NCBI GenBank assembly: GCA_022701965.1
Contig: JAKONL010000100.1
Location: 1-5,330, forward strand
Direction: 5' to 3'
DNA: 5,330 nt
Origin: Burkholderiaceae bacterium
Lineage (GTDB): Bacteria > Pseudomonadota > Gammaproteobacteria > Burkholderiales > Burkholderiaceae
The stretch's first letter is position 1; each line of letters begins with the position of its first letter. Positions 1 to 5,330 of this stretch are shown here, piece by piece. The notes below the pieces were generated by a model. That model made no database searches, was not told the DNA's origin, and saw only the letters and a list, made by a program, of their open reading frames with translations. A program made the position numbers and the translations under genes.

Positions 1-51
1 CTGCACAGCCAGTCGATCGCGCGGCTGCGCTCGAAGATGCGCAGTCACTGA
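1..51 (+). pseudogene. Inverted second copy of the fliA 3' end (partial)
   Basis: On the plus strand these bases read LHSQSIARLRSKMRSH followed by TGA. This is identical to residues 241-256 and the stop of the complete minus-strand FliA in this window, and the 51 bases match 377-427 (reverse complement) without a mismatch. The segment corresponds to the end of sigma region 4.2, just after the DNA-recognition helix. It runs off the left edge, so it may be the tail of a second full-length fliA facing the first, a short duplicated fragment, or an assembly fold-back. With only 16 codons visible, whether it is functional cannot be judged; 'pseudogene' is used here for a partial duplicate. The match is certain, but its biological reality is not. 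Confidence 0.6.
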
Positions 52-99
52 TCCTGCGCTTCGACCGGTCGATCTGCGGTTGCGTGCGGCGGGCCGAGG
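1..99 (+). repeat. Left arm of imperfect inverted repeat
   Basis: This arm pairs with 321-427 in inverted orientation. From the outside inward, bases 1-59 are identical to the partner; there is a substitution at 60 and another at 66; 67-72 are identical; eight bases present in the partner are then missing; and 73-99 are identical again. The missing bases lie between two TCGA repeats in the partner, which fits a slippage deletion. The arm covers the end of fliA plus 48 bases of its downstream flank, and ends inside the left stem of the first hairpin element. It may extend beyond the window start, because the match is still perfect at base 1. Confidence 0.9.
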
Positions 100-185
100 G
101 CGGTGGGGCGGGCTCCCCGGCGAGGTAAAGGGGGAGCCGAATGCGTAGGACACGAGTCGGGGAGCCCGCCCCGCCTCCCCGAGCC
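91..185 (+). repeat. REP-like hairpin element, copy A
   Basis: Bases 102-119 pair with 158-175 to form an 18-base-pair, very GC-rich stem with a single G-T wobble, enclosing a 38-base loop. The copy begins with GGGCCGAGG, as copy B does. Its loop carries GCGAGGTAAAGGGGGAGCCG at 120-139, which matches the loop of copy B at 18 of 20 positions, and the loop ends with GGACACGAG (GGACATGAG in B). The stem sequence differs from that of copy B but keeps its pairing. This looks like a dispersed intergenic repeat of the REP/BIME kind or a structured RNA element. The family assignment is an inference, since dispersal through the genome cannot be seen from here. Confidence 0.65.
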
Positions 186-235
186 TGGGGTGAAGGCGTG
201 ACGGTTTCGGTCGGCGCCACAACGCACTTCAACGA

Positions 236-329
236 GGGCCGAGGATGGTGGGTGACCCCCGCAGCGAAGTAAAGGAGGAGCCGTAGGCGGGGGACATGAG
301 CGGAGGGGGTCACCCATCGTCCTCGGCCC
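236..329 (+). repeat. REP-like hairpin element, copy B
   Basis: Bases 236-260 pair with 305-329 over 25 base pairs with two G-T wobbles (248 with 317, 246 with 319) and a 44-base loop. The loop core GCGAAGTAAAGGAGGAGCCG at 264-283 is shared with copy A. The outer right stem (321-329) is also the inner end of the right arm of the large inverted repeat, so bases 321-329 could pair with either 91-99 or 236-244. The element lies 47 bases past the fliA stop. It could protect the 3' end of the flagellar mRNA, as REP hairpins do in other bacteria, but the absence of a T-run argues against intrinsic termination. Confidence 0.7.
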
Positions 330-427
330 GCCGCACGCAACCGCAGATCGATCGTTCGACCCGTCGAGGCGCAGGATCAGTGACTGCGCATCTTCGAGCG
401 CAGCCGCGCGATCGACTGGCTGTGCAG
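321..427 (-). repeat. Right arm of imperfect inverted repeat
   Basis: This is the partner of 1-99. It includes the last 51 bases of the complete fliA gene (377-427) and 56 bases downstream of it. Compared with the left arm it has two substitutions and eight extra bases (ACGATCGA on the minus strand) next to a second TCGA. Because it is attached to an intact gene, this arm is more likely to be the original and the left arm the copy. Confidence 0.9.
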
Positions 428-1147
428 CTGGCACACGCGCGACTCGGTCACGCCGAGCACGGCCGCGATCTCCTTCAGGTTCATGTCCTGCTCGTAGTAC
501 ATGCCCATGATGAAGCGCTCCCGCTCGGGCAGCGTGTCGATCGCGGCGACCAGCGCGGCGCGCAGGCGCTGGTCCTTCAGCACGTTGAGCGGATCGGCCT
601 CCGAATCGGCGACCGACGCGTTGCGCTCCAGGAAGCCCTCGCCGCCGTCGCCGTCGTCGCCGTGATGGCCGCCCATGTCCTCCAGGTAGACCAGCTGCGT
701 GCCGCGCACGCGGCCGAGCAGCGACTGGTAGTCGGCCAGCGGCATGTCGAGCTCGCCGGCGATCTCCGACTCGACCGGCGAGCGGCCCAGGCGGTGCTCC
801 AGGCGATGCACGGCGCGCTCGATCTCCTTCTGGCTCTTGCGCGAACCGCGCGAGAGCCAGTCGCCGTCGCGCAGCTCGTCGAGCATCGCGCCGCGGATGC
901 GCTGCGTCGCGAAGGTCTCGAACTGGACGCCCTGGCTGGCCTCGTAGCGCGACATCGCGTCGGCCAGGCCGATCATGCCGACCTGGATCAGGTCGTCGAC
1001 CTCCACGTTGGGCGGCAGCTTGGCGATCATGTGATGGGCCAGGCGCTGCACCAGCGGCACGTACTGCTTGATCAGCGCGTCGCGGTCCAGCTGTCCCCGG
1101 GGCGTGTACATCTGGTACATCCGTGAAGTGAAGGTGCCTGCATGCAT
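377..1147 (-). CDS. fliA: Flagellar sigma factor 28 (FliA)
   Basis: FliA directs RNA polymerase to late flagellar promoters (flagellin, motor, chemotaxis) and is held inactive by the anti-sigma factor FlgM until the hook is complete. The 256 residues show the full sigma-28 order: region 2 at about 27-97, with the conserved stretches DDLIQVGMIGL and TFATQRIRGAMLDELR; region 3 at about 98-155; and region 4 at about 192-252, with the helix-turn-helix NLKEIAAVLGVTESRVCQLH. A Gly/Asp/His-rich stretch (about 157-170) lengthens the linker between regions 3 and 4. The start at 1147 is chosen because GAGG lies six bases upstream, inside the 13-base gap after flhF. The N-termini of homologues usually align with the MYTPRG segment, so 1111 (Met13) or 1120 (Met10) are possible starts, giving 244 or 247 residues. 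This is the last gene of the operon. Its final 17 codons (stop included) are duplicated in inverse orientation at the window edge. Confidence 0.96.
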   Translation of the reverse strand: MHAGTFTSRMYQMYTPRGQLDRDALIKQYVPLVQRLAHHMIAKLPPNVEVDDLIQVGMIGLADAMSRYEASQGVQFETFATQRIRGAMLDELRDGDWLSRGSRKSQKEIERAVHRLEHRLGRSPVESEIAGELDMPLADYQSLLGRVRGTQLVYLEDMGGHHGDDGDGGEGFLERNASVADSEADPLNVLKDQRLRAALVAAIDTLPERERFIMGMYYEQDMNLKEIAAVLGVTESRVCQLHSQSIARLRSKMRSH

Positions 1148-1153
1148 GTCGTG

Positions 1154-1157
1154 CCTC
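1154..1157 (-). promoter_or_regulatory. Ribosome binding site of fliA
   Basis: GAGG on the minus strand lies six bases before the ATG at 1147, within the 13-base gap between flhF and fliA. The internal candidate starts at 1120 and 1111 have no comparable purine-rich stretch at the right distance, which favours the longer FliA. Confidence 0.6.
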
Positions 1158-1160
1158 GCT

Positions 1161-2741
1161 TCAGACGGCGCACTCGGCCGGCGAGAAATAGAAGTCCATG
1201 TCGGGGCCGCGCGGATCGAAGGCCGAGCGCTGCGTCGCGCGCATCGAGGCGCGCACCAGCGCCGCCGCGTCGGGGGTCTGCCAGTCCTCCGGCACGCGCT
1301 GGCCGTCGGCCACGCCGCGCAGCACCAGGCGATGGCGGATCAGGGTGTCGATGGCCGGGCCGGTCTTGGCGGCCTCGTCGGTCTTCGACAGGATGGCGTA
1401 GCCGGTGCCGGTCGGCTGGAAGGCCGTGGCCACCTCGTCGAGCGTGTCGCCGTGCGCGCCGGCATTGAGCACCAGCACGCGCTTGATCGACGGCAGCGCC
1501 AGCAGGGCGAGCAGCTCGTCGCGGCGCGGGTCGCGCGGGGCGATGCCGGCGGTGTCCACCAGCACCATCTTCTTGCCCGCGAGCAGCGCCAGCAATTCGG
1601 TCAGCTCGGCCCTGTCGTGCGCCAGGTGGGCGACCACGCCCATGCTGCGGCCGTAGGCGCGCAGGTGCTCGTGGGCGCCGGCGCGGTGCGTGTCGAGCGT
1701 GATCAGCCCGACGCTCGAGGCGCCGTGCAGCCGGGCGCACTGTGCGGCGAGCTTGGCGCAGGTGGTGGTCTTGCCCACGCCGGTGGCGCCGATCAGCGCG
1801 AAGACGCCGCCTTCGTCGACCATCGGCGGCGTGTCGGTCGACACGCCCAGCATGCATTCGAGCGACAGCATCACCTCGCGCACGGCGGCGGCCGGGTCGG
1901 TCTCGCCGGCGAGCGGTTCGAGCAGCGTGCGCGCGAGCGAAGGCGAGTAGCCGGCGCGCACCAGCTTGAGCATCAGGTTGGAATGCAGCGGGTTCTGGCG
2001 CGCCTGGCCGAGCCAGGAGAGCGTGTTGAAGCGGTCTTCCATCAGGCGCTTCATGGCGTGCAGTTCGGCCATCACGGTGGCCGCGACGCCGTCGGGAACG
2101 GAAGCGGACGGCGCGGTAGATGCCGTGGCCGCAGCGGGCGGCGCTTCCAGCGGAGCCGGCCTCGGCGACGAGCCGGCCGCAGGCACGAAGGACGGCACCG
2201 GAGCCTGCACCGGCGCTGCGGCAGCGGGCGCTGCAGGTGTTGCGGGTGTGAAGGGCAGTGCCGCTGCGGGCGCCTTCGCCACGGTCGGCTGCGCGGGAGC
2301 GGGGGATGTTTCCTGCTGGCGGCGCAGCATGCGTTCGCGCACGTAGTCCTGGAACGAGAGCGTGCTCATCGCGAGCTGCTCGGTATCGGCGTTCACGCTC
2401 TGCTCGGCGGCGGCGGCGGCGGCGGCGGGGGCCAGCAGGGCTGCGGCGGGCTGCGCGGCCGTTGCGGCCTCGAGCGATTCGGACGCCTGCGACAGCGGCA
2501 GCGGAAAGTGGGACTGCACGGAAGACTGCGGCGCGGGTTCGTTCATCACCGGCGCCGCATGCGCGGACAGCGCCGCCTCGGTCGACGCCATCACCTCGAC
2601 GCCGTTGGCCAGCTGCCGGTTCGACAGGATCAGCGTGTCGTCGCCGAACGCGGCGCGTGCCATGGCCAGCGCCTCGCGTGCGGTGGCCGCCTGGAAGCGC
2701 TGGATCGGGACGTGCTGTTGCTGTTGCTGCGGGCTGTTCAT
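1161..2741 (-). CDS. flhF: Flagellar biosynthesis GTPase FlhF
   Basis: FlhF is an SRP-family GTPase, related to Ffh and FtsY, that acts at the inner membrane and marks the pole where the flagellum is assembled. The 526 residues begin with a typical FlhF B-domain (about 13-50, RFQAATAREALAMARAAFGDD, then LILSNRQLANGVEV). An Ala/Pro-rich, low-complexity linker follows (about 95-220, including seven consecutive Ala). The N domain spans about 221-305 and the G domain about 312 to 500. GTPase motifs are visible: P-loop GATGVGKTTT (318-327), DTHRAGA (350-356), DTAG (396-399), SKTD (452-455, usually TKxD) and GQRVPEDW (480-487). The ATG overlaps the flhA stop as ATGA and is preceded by GAGGAG. The gene following it is fliA, not flhG, the ATPase that normally restrains FlhF. 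After the last family motif the protein has an unremarkable tail of about 25 residues ending in FSPAECAV. Confidence 0.95.
   Translation of the reverse strand: MNSPQQQQQHVPIQRFQAATAREALAMARAAFGDDTLILSNRQLANGVEVMASTEAALSAHAAPVMNEPAPQSSVQSHFPLPLSQASESLEAATAAQPAAALLAPAAAAAAAEQSVNADTEQLAMSTLSFQDYVRERMLRRQQETSPAPAQPTVAKAPAAALPFTPATPAAPAAAAPVQAPVPSFVPAAGSSPRPAPLEAPPAAATASTAPSASVPDGVAATVMAELHAMKRLMEDRFNTLSWLGQARQNPLHSNLMLKLVRAGYSPSLARTLLEPLAGETDPAAAVREVMLSLECMLGVSTDTPPMVDEGGVFALIGATGVGKTTTCAKLAAQCARLHGASSVGLITLDTHRAGAHEHLRAYGRSMGVVAHLAHDRAELTELLALLAGKKMVLVDTAGIAPRDPRRDELLALLALPSIKRVLVLNAGAHGDTLDEVATAFQPTGTGYAILSKTDEAAKTGPAIDTLIRHRLVLRGVADGQRVPEDWQTPDAAALVRASMRATQRSAFDPRGPDMDFYFSPAECAV
2406..2426 (-). 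repeat. GCC trinucleotide tract (poly-Ala) in flhF
   Basis: Seven identical GCC codons in a row encode Ala106-Ala112 in the FlhF linker. A pure trinucleotide run of this kind can change length by slippage without breaking the frame. The linker tolerates length change across FlhF proteins, so any variation would probably be mild in effect. Confidence 0.8.
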
Positions 2742-4819
2742 GCGTTGGCTCCTCGGAGAATCGGGCCGATCCGGATCGTGTGGGTTTCAGGGATTTCGCT
2801 GTGCGCCAGCACCTGCAGGCGCGGCGCGGCGCGCTTGAGCAGGCGGGCCAATGAATTGCGGATCGCGTCGGGCACCAGCAGGCAGGCCGGGACGCCGCGC
2901 TCTTCCTGCTTGAGTGCCACTTCGGCGGCGGTGCGCGTGAAGACGTCGGCCACGCCCGGGTCGAGCGCGGGCGACTGCGGGTTGCCCAGCGCCTGCATCA
3001 GGAGCCGCTCGAAGCCGGGCTCGATGGCGATCACGTCGAGCTCCTTCACCGGGCCGTAGATCTGCTGCACGATGGCCGGCGCCAGCGCGGTGCGCACGCG
3101 GCGGGCCAGCTCGACCGGATCGGTGGTCGCGCCCGCATGCTCGGCCAGCGTCTCGACGATGGTGCGGATGTCGCGGATGTTCACCGACTCCTCCAGCAGC
3201 AGCTGCAGCACCTTCTGGAAGGTGGCGATCGACACCATCTTGGGCACGACTTCCTCGATCAGCTTGGGCGCCAGCTTGCTCACGTGTTCGACCAGTTGTT
3301 GGGTTTCGGTACGGCTGAGCAGGCGGGCTGCCTGCATCTGCATCAAGTGTGACAAGTGGGTGGCCATCACGGTCTCCGAATCAACGACCGTGAAACCGCC
3401 CATTTGTGCGGCTTCCTTCTGCCGCTCCTCGATCCAGTGCGCCGGCAGGCCGAAGGCCGGGTCGGTGGTCGGCGTGCCCAGGAGCGGCATCGTGATGCCG
3501 CCCGGATTGATCGCCAGGTACATGCCGGGGAAGGCTTCGCCCTCGGCCACCACCACGCCGCGCAGCGTCACGCGATAGCCGCTCGGCTTGAGTTCGAGGT
3601 TGTCGCGCACGTGCACCGCCGGCGGCAGGAAGCCGATCTCCTGCGCGAACTTGCGCCGCACGCCCTTGATGCGCGTGAGCAGGTCGCCCTGGCGGCTCTT
3701 GTCGACCAGCGCGATCAGCCGGTAGCCGAGTTCCAGCCCGAGCAGGTCGACCGGCTGCAGGTCGTCCCAGGTGGCTTCGGCGTCGGGCGCGGGCGCAGCG
3801 CTCGCCGGTGTCGCCTCGACCGGCGCCGGGCGGCGGTGGATGGTCCAGGCGCCGTAGCCCAGCAGCGCCGACATGCCCAGGAACACGACGTGCGGCATGC
3901 CCGGCACCAGCCCGAGCATGCCCAGGATGCCGGCGGTCAGTCCCAGCACGCGCGGCGAGGTCAGCAGCTGCTGCACGATCTGCTTGCCCACGTCGTCCTC
4001 GCGGCCCACGCGCGAGATCACCATCGCCGCGGCGACCGAGATCAGCAGGCCCGGGATCTGCGCCACCAGCGCGTCGCCCACGGCCAGCAGCACGTAGGTG
4101 TCGGCCGCCTTGCCCGGCGACAGGCCGTGCTGCAGCACGCCGATGGTGAAGCCGCCGACGATGCTGATGATGAGGATCAGGATGCCGGCGATGGCGTCGC
4201 CGCGCACGAACTTCGAGGCGCCGTCCATCGAGCCGAAGAAGTTCGCCTCTTCCGCCACTTCGAGGCGGCGGCGGCGGGCTTCCTTCTCGTCGATGTTGCC
4301 GGAACTCAGGTCGGCGTCGACCGCCATCTGCTTGCCCGGCATCGCATCGAGCGCGAAGCGCGCCGACACCTCGGCGATGCGCTCTGAGCCCTTGGTGACC
4401 ACCACGAAGTTGATCACCACCAGGATCGCGAACACGATCAGGCCGACCGCGAAGTTGCCGCCGATCAGGAAATGCCCGAAGGCCTCGATCACCGCGCCGG
4501 CCGCGCCCGGGCCGGTGTGGCCCTCGAGCAGCACCACGCGGGTCGACGCCACGTTGAGCGACAGGCGCATCAGCGTGGTGAGCAGCAGCACGCTCGGGAA
4601 CGCCGCGAAGTCCAGCGGCCGCACCATGTAGGCCGCGACCATCATCACCATCAGCGCGACGGCGATGTTGAGCGTGAAGAAGCCGTCGAGCAGCCACGGC
4701 GGGATCGGCAGCACCATCAGCGCCAGGATCGCGACCACCAGGAGCGGCGCGGCGGCGCGCTGGAACATGGCGCCGTTGTGGCCGAGCCACTGGCGCGCGG
4801 AGGCGATGTTCGGGTTCAT
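2738..4819 (-). CDS. flhA: Flagellar export gate protein FlhA
   Basis: FlhA is the largest export-gate component of the flagellar type III secretion system. It forms a ring in the inner membrane whose cytoplasmic domains receive chaperone-substrate complexes and couple export to the proton motive force. Its 693 residues compare with about 692 in enterobacteria. About eight membrane segments are visible between residues 24 and 328. The family signature lies at about 84-94 (MRLSLNVASTR), and the conserved cytoplasmic loop at about 142-208 includes GSERIAEVSARFALDAMPGK and MDGASKFVRGDA. Asp208 aligns by number with the aspartate known to be essential in Salmonella FlhA. An Ala/Pro linker (about 329-350) leads to the cytoplasmic domain, where DPAFGLPAHW (453-462) and Thr487 probably correspond to the Salmonella chaperone-binding pocket (D456, F459, T490). 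The start overlaps the flhB stop by four bases, with no clear Shine-Dalgarno sequence, suggesting translational coupling. The stop overlaps the flhF start in the same way. Confidence 0.98.
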   Translation of the reverse strand: MNPNIASARQWLGHNGAMFQRAAAPLLVVAILALMVLPIPPWLLDGFFTLNIAVALMVMMVAAYMVRPLDFAAFPSVLLLTTLMRLSLNVASTRVVLLEGHTGPGAAGAVIEAFGHFLIGGNFAVGLIVFAILVVINFVVVTKGSERIAEVSARFALDAMPGKQMAVDADLSSGNIDEKEARRRRLEVAEEANFFGSMDGASKFVRGDAIAGILILIISIVGGFTIGVLQHGLSPGKAADTYVLLAVGDALVAQIPGLLISVAAAMVISRVGREDDVGKQIVQQLLTSPRVLGLTAGILGMLGLVPGMPHVVFLGMSALLGYGAWTIHRRPAPVEATPASAAPAPDAEATWDDLQPVDLLGLELGYRLIALVDKSRQGDLLTRIKGVRRKFAQEIGFLPPAVHVRDNLELKPSGYRVTLRGVVVAEGEAFPGMYLAINPGGITMPLLGTPTTDPAFGLPAHWIEERQKEAAQMGGFTVVDSETVMATHLSHLMQMQAARLLSRTETQQLVEHVSKLAPKLIEEVVPKMVSIATFQKVLQLLLEESVNIRDIRTIVETLAEHAGATTDPVELARRVRTALAPAIVQQIYGPVKELDVIAIEPGFERLLMQALGNPQSPALDPGVADVFTRTAAEVALKQEERGVPACLLVPDAIRNSLARLLKRAAPRLQVLAHSEIPETHTIRIGPILRGANA
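2749..2754 (-). promoter_or_regulatory. Ribosome binding site of flhF
   Basis: GAGGAG on the minus strand sits seven bases before the flhF ATG, inside the last codons of flhA. Together with the ATGA overlap it supports the start at 2741. The flhA start lacks such a site, so flhF may also be able to initiate independently of upstream ribosomes. Confidence 0.75.
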
Positions 4820-5330
4820 GATGGCTGGGGTGCTTTCGCTGCTTTCGCGGCCTTGTTCAGCGGATCGAGTTCGGGCGGCACGTAGGGCTCGGGCTGTTCC
4901 TTGGGCATCGGGCCTTCGCCGCGCATCGCGGCCTTCAGGCGGTACACGTAGGCCAGCACCTGCGCGACGGCGGTGTAGAGGCTCGACGGAATCGACTGGT
5001 CGAGCTCGGCATGCGCGAACAGGGCGCGCGCGAGCAGCGGCGACTGCAGCACCGGGATCTTGTGTTCGGTGGCGATGTCGCGGATGCGCATGGCCAGCAG
5101 GTCGGCACCCTTGGAGATCACCTGCGGCGCGTTCATCGTCTTCTCGTCGTAGCGCAGCGCCACGGCGAAGTGGGTCGGGTTCATCAGGATGAAGTCGGCC
5201 CTCGGCACGGCGGTGATGCTGGCGCGCTGCGAGATCTCGCGCGCGGCCCGGCGCTGGCGACCCTTGGTGTGCGGATCGCCGTCGGACTGCTTGTGCTCCT
5301 GCTTGACTTCCTCGTGCGACATCTTCAGCT
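4816..5330 (-). CDS. flhB: Flagellar export switch protein FlhB (C-terminal part)
   Basis: FlhB sits in the flagellar export gate and switches export from rod/hook proteins to filament proteins after cleaving itself. Only the cytoplasmic domain is in the window. The frame is open to the right edge (LKMSHEEVKQE), so the methionine at 5322 is internal, and by comparison with Salmonella FlhB roughly the first 220 residues, including all membrane helices, lie outside. The conserved KQSDGDPHTKGR linker is followed by the autocleavage site NPTH (Asn codon at 5179-5181) in the context FILMNPTHFAVALRY. The FlhB-C subdomain follows with conserved KGADLLAMRIRDIA and the SIPSSLYTAVAQVLAYVYRL helix, and ends in a Lys/Ala/Pro-rich tail. 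All residues expected for cleavage are present. The stop codon overlaps the flhA start (ATGA), as in a single operon. Confidence 0.97.
   Translation of the reverse strand, partial: LKMSHEEVKQEHKQSDGDPHTKGRQRRAAREISQRASITAVPRADFILMNPTHFAVALRYDEKTMNAPQVISKGADLLAMRIRDIATEHKIPVLQSPLLARALFAHAELDQSIPSSLYTAVAQVLAYVYRLKAAMRGEGPMPKEQPEPYVPPELDPLNKAAKAAKAPQPS

Larger units (their letters stand above)
52..376. other. Intergenic region beyond fliA, filled with repeats
   Basis: These 325 bases lie between the two inverted fliA ends and contain no convincing coding sequence. The open frames across them are short, arginine/proline-rich and unlike any family I recognise. The region consists of the inner parts of the inverted-repeat arms, two hairpin elements, and a 50-base unique spacer (186-235). 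The spacer contains a weak stem of 8 pairs with one bulge (195-202 with 210-218). No T-run follows any of the hairpins on either strand, so no classical Rho-independent terminator is visible for fliA. Confidence 0.7.

Noticed and set aside
264..286. Sigma-28 promoter suggested by TAAAG and GCCG in the hairpin loops
   Set aside because: The two boxes are only about five bases apart, not the roughly eleven needed, and both loops share them as part of the repeat core.
283..286. GTAG tetranucleotide typical of RAYT-associated REP sequences (also at 146-149 region of copy A)
   Set aside because: A GTAG occurs in both loops, but it is not followed directly by the short stem seen in those REPs, so the tetranucleotide alone is not evidence.
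236..329. Hairpin B as an intrinsic terminator for fliA
   Set aside because: The stem is strong, but the loop is 44 bases and no T-run follows on the minus strand. Its similarity to copy A points to a repeat element instead.
45..434. 129-codon minus-strand open frame crossing the repeat region
   Set aside because: It runs through both hairpin elements and the arms of the inverted repeat, and is Pro/Arg-rich. The repeat structure explains the sequence better than coding does.
1068..3059. 663-codon open frame on the plus strand, antisense to fliA, flhF and flhA
   Set aside because: It lies opposite three genes with clear family motifs. Its product is a His/Arg/Gly-rich composition typical of the complement of GC-rich coding sequence, and it has no recognisable domain.
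4261..4280. GGC/GCG-like repeat in flhA
   Set aside because: It encodes the Arg run within the conserved FlhA stretch EARRRRLEVAE, so it reflects protein conservation and not a separate repeat.
3356..4387. 343-codon open frame on the plus strand opposite flhA
   Set aside because: Another antisense shadow, with Arg/His/Ala-rich low-complexity translation; flhA is unmistakable on the other strand.

Overview
The window is a high-GC stretch of a bacterial chromosome carrying part of a flagellar export and regulation operon, entirely on the minus strand: flhB (3' part only), flhA, flhF and fliA. The protein sequences, the strong GC bias at third codon positions and the flhB-flhA-flhF-fliA order suggest a betaproteobacterium of the Burkholderiales, perhaps a Comamonadaceae member such as Variovorax or a relative. 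The genus is inferred from general resemblance and was not tested by a search.

Layout, read in the direction of transcription (right to left): 5330-4816 is the cytoplasmic domain of FlhB, including the NPTH self-cleavage site. 4819-2738 is complete FlhA, the export-gate protein. 2741-1161 is complete FlhF, an SRP-type GTPase with a long Ala/Pro-rich linker. 1147-377 is FliA, the flagellar sigma-28 factor. flhB/flhA and flhA/flhF each overlap by four bases (ATGA), and flhF/fliA are 13 bases apart, so the four genes almost certainly form one transcript with coupled translation. FlhB and FlhA build the export gate and switch its substrate class, FlhF places the flagellum at the pole, and FliA then turns on the late genes (flagellin, motor, chemotaxis). 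flhG, which often lies between flhF and fliA in polar flagellates, is absent here.

The left 376 bases hold no complete gene but are the most unusual part. Bases 1-51 repeat, in inverted orientation and without a mismatch, the last 16 codons and stop of fliA. The inverted match continues into the fliA downstream flank to base 99 (partner 321-427), with two substitutions and one 8-base gap. Between and partly within the arms lie two diverged tandem copies of a hairpin element (about 91-185 and 236-329). Their loops share a conserved core while their stems differ in sequence but still pair. The window therefore starts inside an imperfect inverted duplication. This is either a real rearrangement at a REP-like repeat or a fold-back/assembly artefact, and the sequence alone does not settle which.
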